From NCBI RefSeq assembly GCF_049803835.1, contig NZ_JBNAGK010000001.1, positions 558,001-622,000 on the forward strand: DNA of 64,000 bases, given 5' to 3'. Below are positions 48,087 to 57,599 of this stretch, piece after piece (the stretch's first letter is position 1; each line of letters opens with the position of its first letter). The stretch is from Pacificoceanicola sp049803835. Its GTDB lineage: Bacteria; Pseudomonadota; Alphaproteobacteria; Rhodobacterales; Rhodobacteraceae. The notes under the pieces are model-generated. The model was given only the letters and a program-made list of their open reading frames with translations. It was not told where the DNA came from and made no database searches. A program made the translations under genes and the position numbers.

Positions 48087-49519
48087 GCCGCCAGAAACGG
48101 CTCAAGTTCGGTCTCGTATTTGCGCCAGGCCTCGCGGCGCCCGGCGTGGATCGGTTGGCGCACCTGGGCCAGGCTCAAGGTCTGCACCGCGCCGCCCGAC
48201 TTGTGGAAATCGAGGCATTGCGGCTCCCAATCAAGCCCCGCCGCTGCGATCAGCGCCCGGGCTTGCGGTTCCGGGTCACTGACGAGGGCATCGTAGCGCA
48301 CCTCGTGCAGCACGCCGGGCAGGCGGTCTTTCCAATGGGCCACGACGCGGCGGAAGCGTTTGATCTCTTGGGCAATCTCGGCGAGATCACTGCCGTAGCG
48401 ATGCGTGCCGATGGCGAAGAAATTCTTGTAGATCGACAGGGCGATGTCGCGCGGATCGCGGTGGACGACGATGATGCGGGCGCCGGGCATGGCGCGGTGG
48501 ATCAGGCCGAAGATCAGGTAACTTTGTATCGCCTTGTCGGTGATGACGCCGCCGGTTGCGCCGGAATCGCGCATGGCGAGGCGCTGGTAATGCGCGGCGT
48601 AGGCGGCGAGGGCCTCCGGGGACTGTGCCGCCAAAGGCTGCATCTTGTCCGCGACGCCGAAGCGGGCGTAGGCCTGTTTCAGCGCATGGACCATCTCGCC
48701 GCCGGCCCGCGCACCGCTGTGTGCCGCGATGATCTGCTCGACCAGCGTGGTGCCGGAACGCGGCATGCCGCAGACGAAGACGGGGCGGGGGTCCAACGGC
48801 GCGCCGATAGGCGTCAGATCGCCGGCCTGCGCTTTCAGTACCGCGTCGATCTCGCGGTCCTTGGCCGCCGTGTCGACCGGCGCGAGCTTCAGTTGCGCGG
48901 CATTGGCGCGGCGCAGGAAGGGGAAGACCTTGTCCGTCTCGCCGATCTCCTCCATCGCCTTGGCAAGAGCAAAGCCGAGGTGGATGCGGCCGTGATCGTT
49001 CAGGCGCGGATCGTTCCAGAGACGGTACATCTGGCGGATCAGCGGATCGCCCTTCTTCAGCTTCGCTCCGCCAAGATAGATGCGGTAAAGCTCGGGTTGT
49101 TCGGGATGTTGCTTGATGAGCTTGCGCAGGATCTTGCCCGCCTCATCGAACGCGCCGAGCCCCTGCAGGAAACGCGCCTTGTCCGCCTTTGGGCCAATGG
49201 CTTTCGGATCGAGGGCGATGAGGTGGTCGTAGGCGCCTCGCGCCCGCGTGGTATCGCCTATGCGCATGAAGCGTTCGGCGGCGGCTTGCCAGAGCCGTGC
49301 CGCCTGCGGTGCGAGGGAGAGCGCGGCCTCGGTGTGTTCGAGGAAAGCCACGGCGTCGCCGTCTTCCCAAGCGATGGTTGATAGGAAGGCATGAGCGGGC
49401 GCGTGATCGCGCTGAACGGCGATGATCTGCTGGAAAACCGCACGGGCCTCGGCGGGTTTGCCCGCGGCCTGCAGGGCCTTTCCCTTTTCGAAGAGGGCTG
49501 CGATCTGCTGCGGTGTCAT
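48062..49519 (-). CDS. TPR-sulfotransferase fusion protein
   Basis: The 485-aa protein has N-terminal tetratricopeptide-like repeats (about residues 5-160) and a C-terminal sulfotransferase domain starting at the 5'-PAPS loop VCGMPRSGTTLVEQI (248-262), with a later HRDPRDIALSIYKNFF motif for 3'-phosphate binding. It would transfer sulfate from PAPS to an unknown acceptor, perhaps a glycan or protein. The start at 49519 excludes a weak 16-residue extension. The gene overlaps yggS. Confidence 0.88.
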   Translation of the reverse strand: MTPQQIAALFEKGKALQAAGKPAEARAVFQQIIAVQRDHAPAHAFLSTIAWEDGDAVAFLEHTEAALSLAPQAARLWQAAAERFMRIGDTTRARGAYDHLIALDPKAIGPKADKARFLQGLGAFDEAGKILRKLIKQHPEQPELYRIYLGGAKLKKGDPLIRQMYRLWNDPRLNDHGRIHLGFALAKAMEEIGETDKVFPFLRRANAAQLKLAPVDTAAKDREIDAVLKAQAGDLTPIGAPLDPRPVFVCGMPRSGTTLVEQIIAAHSGARAGGEMVHALKQAYARFGVADKMQPLAAQSPEALAAYAAHYQRLAMRDSGATGGVITDKAIQSYLIFGLIHRAMPGARIIVVHRDPRDIALSIYKNFFAIGTHRYGSDLAEIAQEIKRFRRVVAHWKDRLPGVLHEVRYDALVSDPEPQARALIAAAGLDWEPQCLDFHKSGGAVQTLSLAQVRQPIHAGRREAWRKYETELEPFLAAWGDEPWD

Positions 49520-49585
49520 GCCGGATGGCTCCCCTGTCGTGCCGGACCAGGCGGTCCGCCCTGACACCCCTTTTGCACAAAAGAA

Positions 49586-49610
49586 AAGAGCGGGCGCAAG
49601 GCCCGCTCTT
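49586..49610 (-). terminator. Rho-independent terminator of the porin gene
   Basis: AAGAGCGGGC and GCCCGCTCTT are perfect 10-bp arms around a 5-nt loop. On the minus strand TTTTCTTTT follows. It is 24 nt past the porin stop. Confidence 0.9.
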
Positions 49611-49634
49611 CCCTATGCCGTGAGGCTGGTGTCC

Positions 49635-50771
49635 TTAGAAGGACATTGCCAGACCCAGGGAGAAGCTGTCTGCGTCTGCAGAAGCGCCGCCCACTTTGAC
49701 TTCGGAGTAGCCGTAGCCGAACTGGACTTCGAGACCGCCGCCCAGATCGTAGTCAACTGCCAGGCCGTAGCCTTTGGACTCTGCGCCGCCCTGGAAGTCG
49801 TACTTGCCGTAGTTGAAGCCGATGGTCAGGGCGTTCATGGTGTAGCCCAGGCCGATTGCCGAGTGGGTCCAGTCAGCAACGATGTCGGACTGGAAGTCGG
49901 AGTAGTTTACGCGTGCCTGGATACCGTTGTTGAAGGTGGTGTCCAGCGAGATACCCCAGATGCTTTCGTCGAAGCCCGAACCGTAATCAACGGTCTGGTA
50001 GCCGAGGCCAACGCCGAGGTCGAGGCCGGCCAGCTCAGCAGTGTAACGGAAGCCGATACCCCAAACCGGGTCGAAGGTGCCGGAGTCGTCGATTTCAGCC
50101 GACAGGTAAGCGGTGAAGCTGTTGAAGGTGTAGGCGAACTGAGCGATCTGGCCGTCGTAGGTGCCGTCCAGGCCGGAGTTGCCGGAGAAGCCGGTGTGCC
50201 AGGTTTCGGAGTCGTCGATGGAACCACCGATGTTGACTTCCTGCATCGCTGCGTCGAACGCACCGTCAACGTCGCCCATGGAGAGCTTGGCGTTGCCGTA
50301 TGCAACCCAGATGACTTCGCCGCCCTGCAGGGTGTTCACGAAGGCGTTGGAGTTACCGGTTGCTGCGCCGTATGCGGTGACGAAGCACTCTGCGTTGTCG
50401 TTGTCGCCGTCGGAGAAGGCGCCGCCTTCGGTCACGCCGCCAACCACGTTGCCGAAGTCAACGGTTTCGCCGTTGATGGTCATGGCTGCGTCGATGTCGT
50501 CGTTGTCGGAGATGAAGCAGGTACCCGAACCACCGGCGGAACCCGAACCGTCGGACTCGTCGAGGTCGATGTTGGCACCGAAGGTCAGGCCGTTGTCGGC
50601 TTCACCGGACATGGTGAAGGTGACGTCGATGTCGGTCATGAACTGGGTGGTGTCGCCATAGCGGGAGCCGCCAAGGATACCCATTTCGGCCAGACCGGTC
50701 AGAGCGATCTCTGCCGATGCTGCACCTGCGGTGGCAACCAGCGCGGTGGTCGCGAACAGAATCTTTTTCAT
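49635..50771 (-). CDS. Major outer-membrane porin
   Basis: The 378-aa precursor has a Sec signal peptide (MKKILFATTALVATAGAASA), an acidic glycine/aspartate-rich mature sequence with alternating beta-strand pattern, and the C-terminal aromatic residue Phe required for BAM assembly. It resembles Rhodobacter-type general porins. Two cysteines (85 and 129) lie in predicted loops, which is uncommon and could form a disulfide. AGGGAAAC precedes the ATG and a strong terminator follows. Confidence 0.92.
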   Translation of the reverse strand: MKKILFATTALVATAGAASAEIALTGLAEMGILGGSRYGDTTQFMTDIDVTFTMSGEADNGLTFGANIDLDESDGSGSAGGSGTCFISDNDDIDAAMTINGETVDFGNVVGGVTEGGAFSDGDNDNAECFVTAYGAATGNSNAFVNTLQGGEVIWVAYGNAKLSMGDVDGAFDAAMQEVNIGGSIDDSETWHTGFSGNSGLDGTYDGQIAQFAYTFNSFTAYLSAEIDDSGTFDPVWGIGFRYTAELAGLDLGVGLGYQTVDYGSGFDESIWGISLDTTFNNGIQARVNYSDFQSDIVADWTHSAIGLGYTMNALTIGFNYGKYDFQGGAESKGYGLAVDYDLGGGLEVQFGYGYSEVKVGGASADADSFSLGLAMSF

Positions 50772-51164
50772 TGTTTCCCTCATGTGTTCAAAGGCACGTA
50801 CCAATCCGGGTTGCCCGGGTTTGATGGGATGTCTATGCGCCCTGAGCCCGTCTCTTTGCAAGCGCTCGGAAAATGACGGACGCAACAAGCAGATCAGTGA
50901 TGCGCAATTGTCACAAGCGGTTTTGCCGACCGGGACCGCACCGGCAAAATGTGCAGAATTCCGCCAGTTACAGGGTGCTTCGGGCCATGACGGCAAACTG
51001 TCCGCTTGCGTTCCGGAAGCGCGCTTGGCAGCCCCGCGTGCGCGATTCTTCAATATGGGGCCCACGGGTGCGCCTCAACTGCGGTGGCGAGGCATTGACT
51101 GCTTGCCGCGTCGCCGTGCCCCGAGTATTCAGGGAAAAACCGGGAATTCGGCAGGAGGCTGCAC
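50772..51164. other. Divergent control region between porin and DUF3576 lipoprotein
   Basis: I see no gene in these 393 bp. They should contain both promoters and a long porin leader. One inverted repeat stands out: TTTTGCCG (50921-50928) and CGGCAAAA (50942-50949). I cannot assign -10/-35 boxes with confidence. Confidence 0.6.
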
Positions 51165-51668
51165 ATGAATAGTAAACGTCTGGCACTGGGTATTGGTCTT
51201 GCCTTGGCACTTCTGATCCAATCCGGGTGTAGCGTTTTCGGCAATCGGGGCGGACAGCCGGTTGAAACCCCGAGTGCGCAGGAGATCAACGACGAGATTC
51301 TCTACGGCGATCGCGGCCGCCCGCGCGGCACGATCTGGGACATCTTCCGGGCGCGTCCGGACCAGGGCCAACTGGGGTCCGTCAACAAGTACATCTGGAA
51401 CGCGGCGCTGGAGACACTGGATTTCCTGCCGGTGCAGTCCGTCGATCCCTTTACCGGGGTGATCATCACCGGCTATGGCACGCCTCCGGGCGGCGGTCGG
51501 GCTTATCGCGCGACGATCTACGTCAACGACCCGTCGCTGGATGCACGGTCGCTGAACGTGGCACTGATGACCCGCAATGGCCCGGCGGATGCCGCGACGG
51601 TACGCGCGATCGAGGATGCCATCCTGACCCGCGCCCGTCAGCTGCGCGGGCAGGACAGCCGGCTGTAA
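51165..51668 (+). CDS. DUF3576 lipoprotein
   Basis: The 167-aa precursor has a lipobox near QSGC (Cys22) and a conserved domain with TIWDIF, VNKYIWNAALETLDFLP and VDPFTGVIITGYG typical of DUF3576. The function is unknown; the gene lies near leuS in this lineage. The translated product ends in a polar RGQDSRL tail and a strong terminator follows. Confidence 0.87.
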   Translation: MNSKRLALGIGLALALLIQSGCSVFGNRGGQPVETPSAQEINDEILYGDRGRPRGTIWDIFRARPDQGQLGSVNKYIWNAALETLDFLPVQSVDPFTGVIITGYGTPPGGGRAYRATIYVNDPSLDARSLNVALMTRNGPADAATVRAIEDAILTRARQLRGQDSRL

Positions 51669-51699
51669 GCGACAGCCGATGCTGCGGGACAGCCTGTAG

Positions 51700-51723
51700 G
51701 GCGGGGGTTTCCCCCGCCTTTTT
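51700..51723 (+). terminator. Terminator after the DUF3576 gene (dispersed-element type)
   Basis: GGCGGGGG-TTT-CCCCCGCC followed by TTTTTC. The preceding CTGTAGG matches the start of the dispersed intergenic elements at 3372, 34776 and 39556. Confidence 0.85.
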
Positions 51724-51729
51724 CATGGC

Positions 51730-52989
51730 TCAGTCGCGCACCGGCCGCGGATCGAGCGTGGCGAGTCGATCGACCCAGTCCAGGTGTTGCGGCAGGCAGA
51801 CGGTTTTCAGGTCGTAGCGTTCCCGGGCAAAGCTGCGGGCGTTTGCGCCGAGCCGTTGCCGCGTGGCGGGATCGTCGAGCAGCGCGCAAAGCCGGTCGAC
51901 CAGCGCCGTCCGGTCGAAGAAATCCACCATCCATCCGGTTTCGTCTTCGGTCAGGACCTCGCGCACGGGGTCTGTTCCGGAGGCCAGGATGGCACATTCC
52001 GCGCTCATCGCTTCCAGCAGGGACCAGGACAGCACGAAGGGGTATGTCAGGTAGACGTGCGCCGTGCTGACCTGCAACATGGACAGATACACCTCGTACG
52101 GCACCCGTCCGAGAAAATGCACCCGCTCCCAGCTTGGCGTCGGAATGCGGCCGCGCACCTCGTCGATGAAGATCTGTTTCCAGCTTTGCCCCTGCGGCGG
52201 TTTCGACCCGTAACTCACCTCATCCCCGCCGATCAGCACCACATGGGCGTTCGGACGGCGTTTGAGGATGTCGGGCAGGGCGCGCATGAAGATGTGATAG
52301 CCCCGATACGGCTCCAGGTTCCGGTTGATGAAGGTGATCACCTCGTCGGACCGTGTCAGGGTCAGCCCGTCGCGGACCTGCAGCGCGGCATCGGCCTTCG
52401 GCACCACCAGATCGGTATCCACGCCGTCATGCGCCACGGTGATCCGGTCCTGCCACGCCGCCGGAAAGCTCGCCGCCTGGAAGCGGGTGGGCGAAATGCC
52501 GGCGTCCATGATTTCCTCGTGCAGCCGGTTGTTGAGATTCTTCATTCTGATCCGCAGAGCATCCGCGCCGGGACTCTTCGACGGAAATTCGGGGTCGAAG
52601 TTCATGAAAGGCTTGGTCGTCAGGTGATAGAGTTCGCAGTAAAGCCCGAGCCGCGCCTGTGGCCAGACGTCCTTGAGGAACATCGACTCACCCCAGCCAT
52701 GGTGCGCGCAGATCACGTCCGGTTCGAATCCCTGTGCCTTCAGCCCCAAGGCGCCCTGGTAGCAGGAGGTGCCGCGCAACAGCTTGGTCTCGAAATCCGA
52801 CAGCCAGGGGTGGATGCCCTGCGTGCTGCTGCCTTTCACCGCGTAGGGAATGATGCGCACGCCCTTCCAGGTCTGCGGCTCCTTGACCTTGCAGGTCAGC
52901 GCCACGACCTCGTGACCCCGCGCCGCCAGCGCCGGGGCGAGATGCTTGTACTGGCCGGGAAAGTTCTGGTGGATCAGAAGGATTTTCAT
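51730..52989 (-). CDS. Glycosyltransferase family 4 protein
   Basis: The 419-aa GT-B enzyme starts with the nucleotide-fold strand KILLIHQNFPGQYKHLAPAL and contains the retaining-GT4 region EAMSAECAILASGTDPVREVL near the C-terminus, where Glu and Gly bind the sugar nucleotide. The acceptor is unknown, probably an extracellular polysaccharide. The ATG at 52989 gives the canonical start; the longer in-frame reading to 53112 is rejected. It is divergent from leuS by 149 bp. Confidence 0.9.
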   Translation of the reverse strand: MKILLIHQNFPGQYKHLAPALAARGHEVVALTCKVKEPQTWKGVRIIPYAVKGSSTQGIHPWLSDFETKLLRGTSCYQGALGLKAQGFEPDVICAHHGWGESMFLKDVWPQARLGLYCELYHLTTKPFMNFDPEFPSKSPGADALRIRMKNLNNRLHEEIMDAGISPTRFQAASFPAAWQDRITVAHDGVDTDLVVPKADAALQVRDGLTLTRSDEVITFINRNLEPYRGYHIFMRALPDILKRRPNAHVVLIGGDEVSYGSKPPQGQSWKQIFIDEVRGRIPTPSWERVHFLGRVPYEVYLSMLQVSTAHVYLTYPFVLSWSLLEAMSAECAILASGTDPVREVLTEDETGWMVDFFDRTALVDRLCALLDDPATRQRLGANARSFARERYDLKTVCLPQHLDWVDRLATLDPRPVRD

Positions 52990-53138
52990 GGCGGCTCGGC
53001 CCCGGATGCTTTTTTCCAGTCTTCTTGCCATGCCCTGCGCTTCGGCGCAAATGGCGCGCTGCCCGCTCCGGCACTGGACGATTGCCGCGCGAGACCCTAT
53101 CACGCCTGCCAAACCTGCCCGTCAGAGGATTGACCCGG

Positions 53139-55697
53139 ATGTCCCGTTACGACCCCGCTTCCATCGAGCCGAAATGGCAAGCCGCCTGGGAAGAGGCGCA
53201 GACCTTCAAGGCCGTCCGCTCCGAGGACAAGCCGAAGTATTATGTGCTCGAGATGTTCCCCTATCCCTCGGGCCGCATCCACATCGGCCATGTGCGAAAT
53301 TACACGATGGGAGACGTGATCGCCCGCTACAAGCTGTCGACCGGGCACAACGTCCTGCACCCGATGGGTTTTGACGCCTTCGGGATGCCGGCGGAAAACG
53401 CCGCGATGAAATCCGGCGGACATCCCAAGACCTGGACTTACGAGAACATCGACACGATGGTCGGCCAGATGAAGCCGCTGGGCTTTGGCCTCGACTGGTC
53501 GCGCATGTTCGCAACATGCGATCCGGAATATTACGGCCAGCAGCAAGCGCTTTTCATCGACTTCCTCGAAGAGGGCCTGGTCTATCGCAAGAACGCCGTG
53601 GTGAACTGGGACCCGGTGGACATGACCGTTCTTGCCAACGAGCAGGTCATTGACGGCTGCGGCTGGCGCTCCGGTGCGCCGGTCGAGCGCAAGGAGCTGA
53701 CACAATGGTTCTTCAAGATCTCCGACATGAGCGGGGAGCTTCTCGACGCGCTCGAAACGCTTGACGACTGGCCCGCGAAGGTGCGGCTGATGCAGGAGAA
53801 CTGGATCGGGCGCTCGCGCGGCCTGCAGTTTGCCTTCTCCACCGTCGATGCGCCGGAAGGATTCGACCGCATCGAGGTCTATACCACCCGTCCCGACACG
53901 CTCATGGGCGCGTCCTTTGTCGGCATTTCCCCGGACCATCCGCTCGCCAAGCACCTTGAAGCCTCCGATCCCGAGGTGGCAAAGGTCGTGGCAGAGATGC
54001 GCAAGGGCGGCACCACCGCAGAGGCCATCGAGAAGGCGGAGAAGCTCGGCTACAACACGGGCCTGACCGTACGCCATCCCTTTGACACCGCCTGGGAGTT
54101 GCCGATCTACATCGCGAACTTCATCCTCATGGACTACGGCACCGGCGCGATCTTCGGCTGCCCCGGCCATGACCAGCGCGATCACGACTTCTGCACCAAA
54201 TACGACCTGCCGATCATCGACACCTTCCTTCCCGTCGATGGCGAGCACGACATCCAGAAAGCCCCCTTCGTCCCGGCGAAGTCCGAGAAGGTCCGATACA
54301 CCCGTCTCGTCGCTGGTGAAGAGATCCAGACCGGCGAGCAGGGGGTCGAGGCGACCATCGACTTTTGCGAAAAGAATGGCGTCGGTCAGGGCGTGACGAA
54401 ATACCGCCTGCGCGACTGGGGCCTGTCGCGTCAGCGCTACTGGGGTTGCCCGATACCGGTTGTCCATTGCGAGACCTGCGGCGTGGTGCCGGAGAAGAAG
54501 GCGAACCTGCCGGTCCGCCTTCCCGATGACGTGACGTTCGACATTCCGGGCAATCCTCTGGATCGTCACCCGACCTGGCGCGACTGCGCCTGCCCGTCTT
54601 GTGGCAAGCCTGCGCAGCGCGAGACGGACACGATGGACACCTTCGTCGATTCCTCCTGGTACTTCACCCGCTTCACCGCGCCGCGTGCGACGACCCCGAC
54701 GGACATGGCCGAAGCGGACTACTGGATGAACGTCGACCAGTACATCGGCGGCATCGAGCACGCGATCCTGCACCTTCTCTACTCGCGCTTCTTCGCGCGG
54801 GGCATGATCAAGACCGGCCACCTGCCGGAGAAATCCGCCGAGCCGTTCAACGCGCTGTTCACGCAGGGTATGGTGACGCACGCGATCTACCAGACGAAGA
54901 ACGCAGAAGGTCGCCCGGTCTATCATTATCCCGAAGCGGTCGAGTTGCGCGATGGCAAGGCGTTCCTGAAGGACGGCGGCGAGGAGGTGCAGATCATTCC
55001 CTCAGCCAAGATGTCGAAGTCGAAGAACAACGTTGTCGACCCGGTAGAGATCATCAGCACCTACGGCGCCGACACCGCCCGCTGGTTCGTCCTTTCCGAC
55101 AGCCCGCCCGAGCGCGACGTCGAATGGACTGCCGCCGGGGCCGAGGCCGCGAACAAGCACCTTGCCCGCGTCTTCCGCATCGCGTCGGAAATCGCGGCGA
55201 GCGACGTGCCGCCGACCAACGAGGACGAGGCGCTTCTCAAGGAGACGCACAAAGTCATTCATGACGTGACCATGGGCGTGGAATCCTTCGGCTTCAACGC
55301 GGCGATTGCCAAACTCTACGGCTTCACCAACACCCTCTCGAAGTCCCGCGCCGGGACGGAGGCCAAGGCCTTTGCGGCCAAGACCCTTGCCCAGCTCATG
55401 GCCCCGATGACCCCGCACCTCGCCGAGGAAATCTGGCAGATGCTCGGCGGTGAGGGCCTGATCGCGAACGCCACCTGGCCCAAGGCAGACGAGGCCATGC
55501 TGGTGGAAGACAGCGTGACCCTGCCAATCCAGGTCAATGGCAAACGGCGGGGCGAGATCACCGTTCCGAAGGACATGGCCAAGGAAGAGGTTGAAAAACT
55601 CGTCCTCGCGCACGAAGCTGTGGTGAAGTCCCTCGACGGGGCGGAGCCGAAGAAGCTGATCGTGGTGCCGGGGCGGATCGTCAATGTGGTTGTCTAG
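53139..55697 (+). CDS. leuS: Leucyl-tRNA synthetase
   Basis: The 852-aa class I synthetase has HIGH at residues 48-51 (RIHIGHVRN), an editing CP1 domain in the middle (about 220-420, with the threonine-rich TTRPDTLMG), KMSKS at about 624-628 and a C-terminal anticodon-binding domain. The length is normal. Its last 14 nt overlap lptE, a conserved arrangement in alphaproteobacteria. Confidence 0.98.
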   Translation: MSRYDPASIEPKWQAAWEEAQTFKAVRSEDKPKYYVLEMFPYPSGRIHIGHVRNYTMGDVIARYKLSTGHNVLHPMGFDAFGMPAENAAMKSGGHPKTWTYENIDTMVGQMKPLGFGLDWSRMFATCDPEYYGQQQALFIDFLEEGLVYRKNAVVNWDPVDMTVLANEQVIDGCGWRSGAPVERKELTQWFFKISDMSGELLDALETLDDWPAKVRLMQENWIGRSRGLQFAFSTVDAPEGFDRIEVYTTRPDTLMGASFVGISPDHPLAKHLEASDPEVAKVVAEMRKGGTTAEAIEKAEKLGYNTGLTVRHPFDTAWELPIYIANFILMDYGTGAIFGCPGHDQRDHDFCTKYDLPIIDTFLPVDGEHDIQKAPFVPAKSEKVRYTRLVAGEEIQTGEQGVEATIDFCEKNGVGQGVTKYRLRDWGLSRQRYWGCPIPVVHCETCGVVPEKKANLPVRLPDDVTFDIPGNPLDRHPTWRDCACPSCGKPAQRETDTMDTFVDSSWYFTRFTAPRATTPTDMAEADYWMNVDQYIGGIEHAILHLLYSRFFARGMIKTGHLPEKSAEPFNALFTQGMVTHAIYQTKNAEGRPVYHYPEAVELRDGKAFLKDGGEEVQIIPSAKMSKSKNNVVDPVEIISTYGADTARWFVLSDSPPERDVEWTAAGAEAANKHLARVFRIASEIAASDVPPTNEDEALLKETHKVIHDVTMGVESFGFNAAIAKLYGFTNTLSKSRAGTEAKAFAAKTLAQLMAPMTPHLAEEIWQMLGGEGLIANATWPKADEAMLVEDSVTLPIQVNGKRRGEITVPKDMAKEEVEKLVLAHEAVVKSLDGAEPKKLIVVPGRIVNVVV

Positions 55698-56178
55698 AAG
55701 GCAGTTTGTCCTGTCGGGGCTGGCGTTTGCCGGCCTGTCGGCCTGCGGCTTCACCCCGGTTTACGGACCGGGGGGGACGGGCAACAGGCTGCTGGGCAAG
55801 GTGGCCCTCGACACGCCCGAAACGCCGGGCGACTACCTGTTCAACCGCCGGTTCGAGGAGCGGATGGGACGGGCATCCGGGCCATATCTGCTCAGCGTGA
55901 GCAAATCCGTGGACCAGCAGGACCTCGGCAGCACGACCTCCGGCAACACCACGCGCTACCGCCTGCTGGCGCGGGCGCAGTATGCGCTCAAGGATGCCGG
56001 CGGGGTGATCCTGCTCTCCGGCAAGACCGACGCGTTTTCCGGGTATTCGACGACCGGCTCCACCGTGGCAACGCTGGCGGCGGAGCGGGATGCGACGGAG
56101 CGGCTGATGATCCTGCTTGCCGATCAGGTGATCGACCGGCTGATCCTCGACGCCTACGACCTGCCTGATGAAGCTTAA
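55684..56178 (+). CDS. lptE: LPS-assembly lipoprotein LptE
   Basis: The 164-aa precursor has the lipobox LSAC (Cys21) followed by GFTPVYGPGG, the hallmark of alphaproteobacterial LptE, which plugs LptD and helps insert lipopolysaccharide in the outer membrane. A twin-arginine-like SRRQF near the start is typical of this family here. It overlaps leuS by 14 nt and holA by 11 nt. Confidence 0.93.
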   Translation: MWLSRRQFVLSGLAFAGLSACGFTPVYGPGGTGNRLLGKVALDTPETPGDYLFNRRFEERMGRASGPYLLSVSKSVDQQDLGSTTSGNTTRYRLLARAQYALKDAGGVILLSGKTDAFSGYSTTGSTVATLAAERDATERLMILLADQVIDRLILDAYDLPDEA

Positions 56179-57193
56179 CCCTCGGGACGCCAACGCCTTT
56201 TTCGCGAAGCCCGACCCGAAGGTCGCGGCGCTGCTGATCTATGGCGAGGACACCATGCGGGTGGCCATGAAGCGGCAGGAGGTGATCGGCAACATCACCG
56301 GGCCGGGGGCAGAGGAGGAGATGCGGCTGACGCGCATTCCCGGCGCGGAGCTGCGCAAGGAACCGGCAATGCTGCTGGACGCAGTGAAGGCGCAGGGGTT
56401 CTTTCCCGGGCCGCGGGCGGTGCTGGTGGAGGAGGCGTCGGACGGGTTGGCGCCGGTGGTCAAGATGGCGCTGGAGGACTGGCGCGAGGGCGATGCACAG
56501 ATCGTCGTGACGGCAGGACAACTGGCCGCGAAATCGGCGTTGCGCAAGTTGTTCGAGACCAGCAGGACCGCATACGCCGCGGGGCTTTACAACGATCCGA
56601 TGGGGCGTGCCGAGATCGAGGCGGAGCTGGCGCGGGCCGGACTTCAGGAGGTTCCGCGCGACGCGATGGGTGCATTGGAAGGGCTGGCCCGGAGTCTGAC
56701 ACCCGGGGATTTCAGGCAGACGCTGGAAAAGATCGCGCTATACAAGCTGGACGATCCTGCCCCGCTGACCACCGAAGAGGTGGAACTGATGGCACCGGCC
56801 TCCGTCGAGGCGGAAATGGACGAGATATTTCATGTGCTTGCGGAAGGGCGCACGGGCGACATCGCACCAGTGATGCAACGGCTCGCGGCGCAGGGCGTCG
56901 CCCCGGTCACCCTGCTCATCATGGGGATGCGGCACTTCCGGGTGTTGTTTGCGCTGGCGTCTGCACCCGGTGGTCCGGCGCAGGGGATCGGGCGGCTGCG
57001 TCCGCCGCTGTTCGGGCCGCGCCGAGACCGGATGCTGCGGCAGGCACAGGGCTGGCGGGTTGCGCGTCTGGAGGAGGCGCTGGAGCTGATCATGGAGACG
57101 GACCTCACGATCCGGTCCGCCGGGCAGAAGGCCCCGGCCATGGCGCTGGTCGAGCGGGCGTTCGTGCGGCTGGCGTATATGGCGACGCGGTAG
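56168..57193 (+). CDS. holA: DNA polymerase III delta subunit
   Basis: The 341-aa clamp-loader subunit has the HolA layout: a nucleotide-fold-like N-terminal domain with LLIYGEDTMRV and a FFPGPRAVLVEEASDG segment, a middle helical domain and a C-terminal domain with RRDRMLRQAQGWRV. It opens the beta clamp within the clamp loader. It overlaps lptE, forming a leuS-lptE-holA operon. Confidence 0.94.
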   Translation: MKLNPRDANAFFAKPDPKVAALLIYGEDTMRVAMKRQEVIGNITGPGAEEEMRLTRIPGAELRKEPAMLLDAVKAQGFFPGPRAVLVEEASDGLAPVVKMALEDWREGDAQIVVTAGQLAAKSALRKLFETSRTAYAAGLYNDPMGRAEIEAELARAGLQEVPRDAMGALEGLARSLTPGDFRQTLEKIALYKLDDPAPLTTEEVELMAPASVEAEMDEIFHVLAEGRTGDIAPVMQRLAAQGVAPVTLLIMGMRHFRVLFALASAPGGPAQGIGRLRPPLFGPRRDRMLRQAQGWRVARLEEALELIMETDLTIRSAGQKAPAMALVERAFVRLAYMATR

Positions 57194-57599
57194 CCCGGGC
57201 GGCCAGGATTGTGGCACCGCACGGTGGGGTTAACGCGGCGCGCGGTGCTCAACCTGTCCAGATGTGGTGTACCGTTCGCGTTTGACCACAAGGCAGGGGC
57301 GAGGACCGAAGGGCCCATCGACAGGATTGCCCGGAGTTTGGTGCGATTCGGCGCGAGTTTTGTACATATTCCCGAAAGATGATATCTGAAATCGGAGGAT
57401 TTGCCCGTAAAGTGGCTCGGCGTGCCGGAAATATGGTTAACGGGCGGATGTGTCGCAAGGGGAGGCGCGGGGCATAGCCCCGCCCTTCGGCGGTGCTTTT
57501 TTGCCATCGTCCGACGTGTCCGAACGCACGGGTCGGACCGAGTGTTCTCGAAGAGAAGAAAAGGGGGTGCGGGGCAGATGGGCCGCCCCGCGCCGGAGA
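57194..57599. other. Convergent intergenic region holA/DUF1244
   Basis: This 406-bp stretch shows no supported gene. Short frames here lack start sites and family resemblance. It contains a GCGGGGC-ATA-GCCCCGC hairpin of the dispersed family (57467-57483) followed by a T-run (57497-57502), and a degenerate AAGAGAAGAAAA segment near 57550. Confidence 0.7.
57467..57502 (+). repeat. Dispersed element hairpin with distal T-run
   Basis: GCGGGGC-ATA-GCCCCGC then CCTTCGGCGGTGCTTTTTT. Only the GC hairpin is conserved. It may serve as the terminator region of the leuS-lptE-holA transcript. Confidence 0.5.

Noticed and set aside
52715..52735. GGTTCGAATCC-like tRNA T-arm sequence
   Set aside because: It lies inside the glycosyltransferase frame (encoding GFEPDV on the minus strand) and no acceptor stem or anticodon arm can be built around it.
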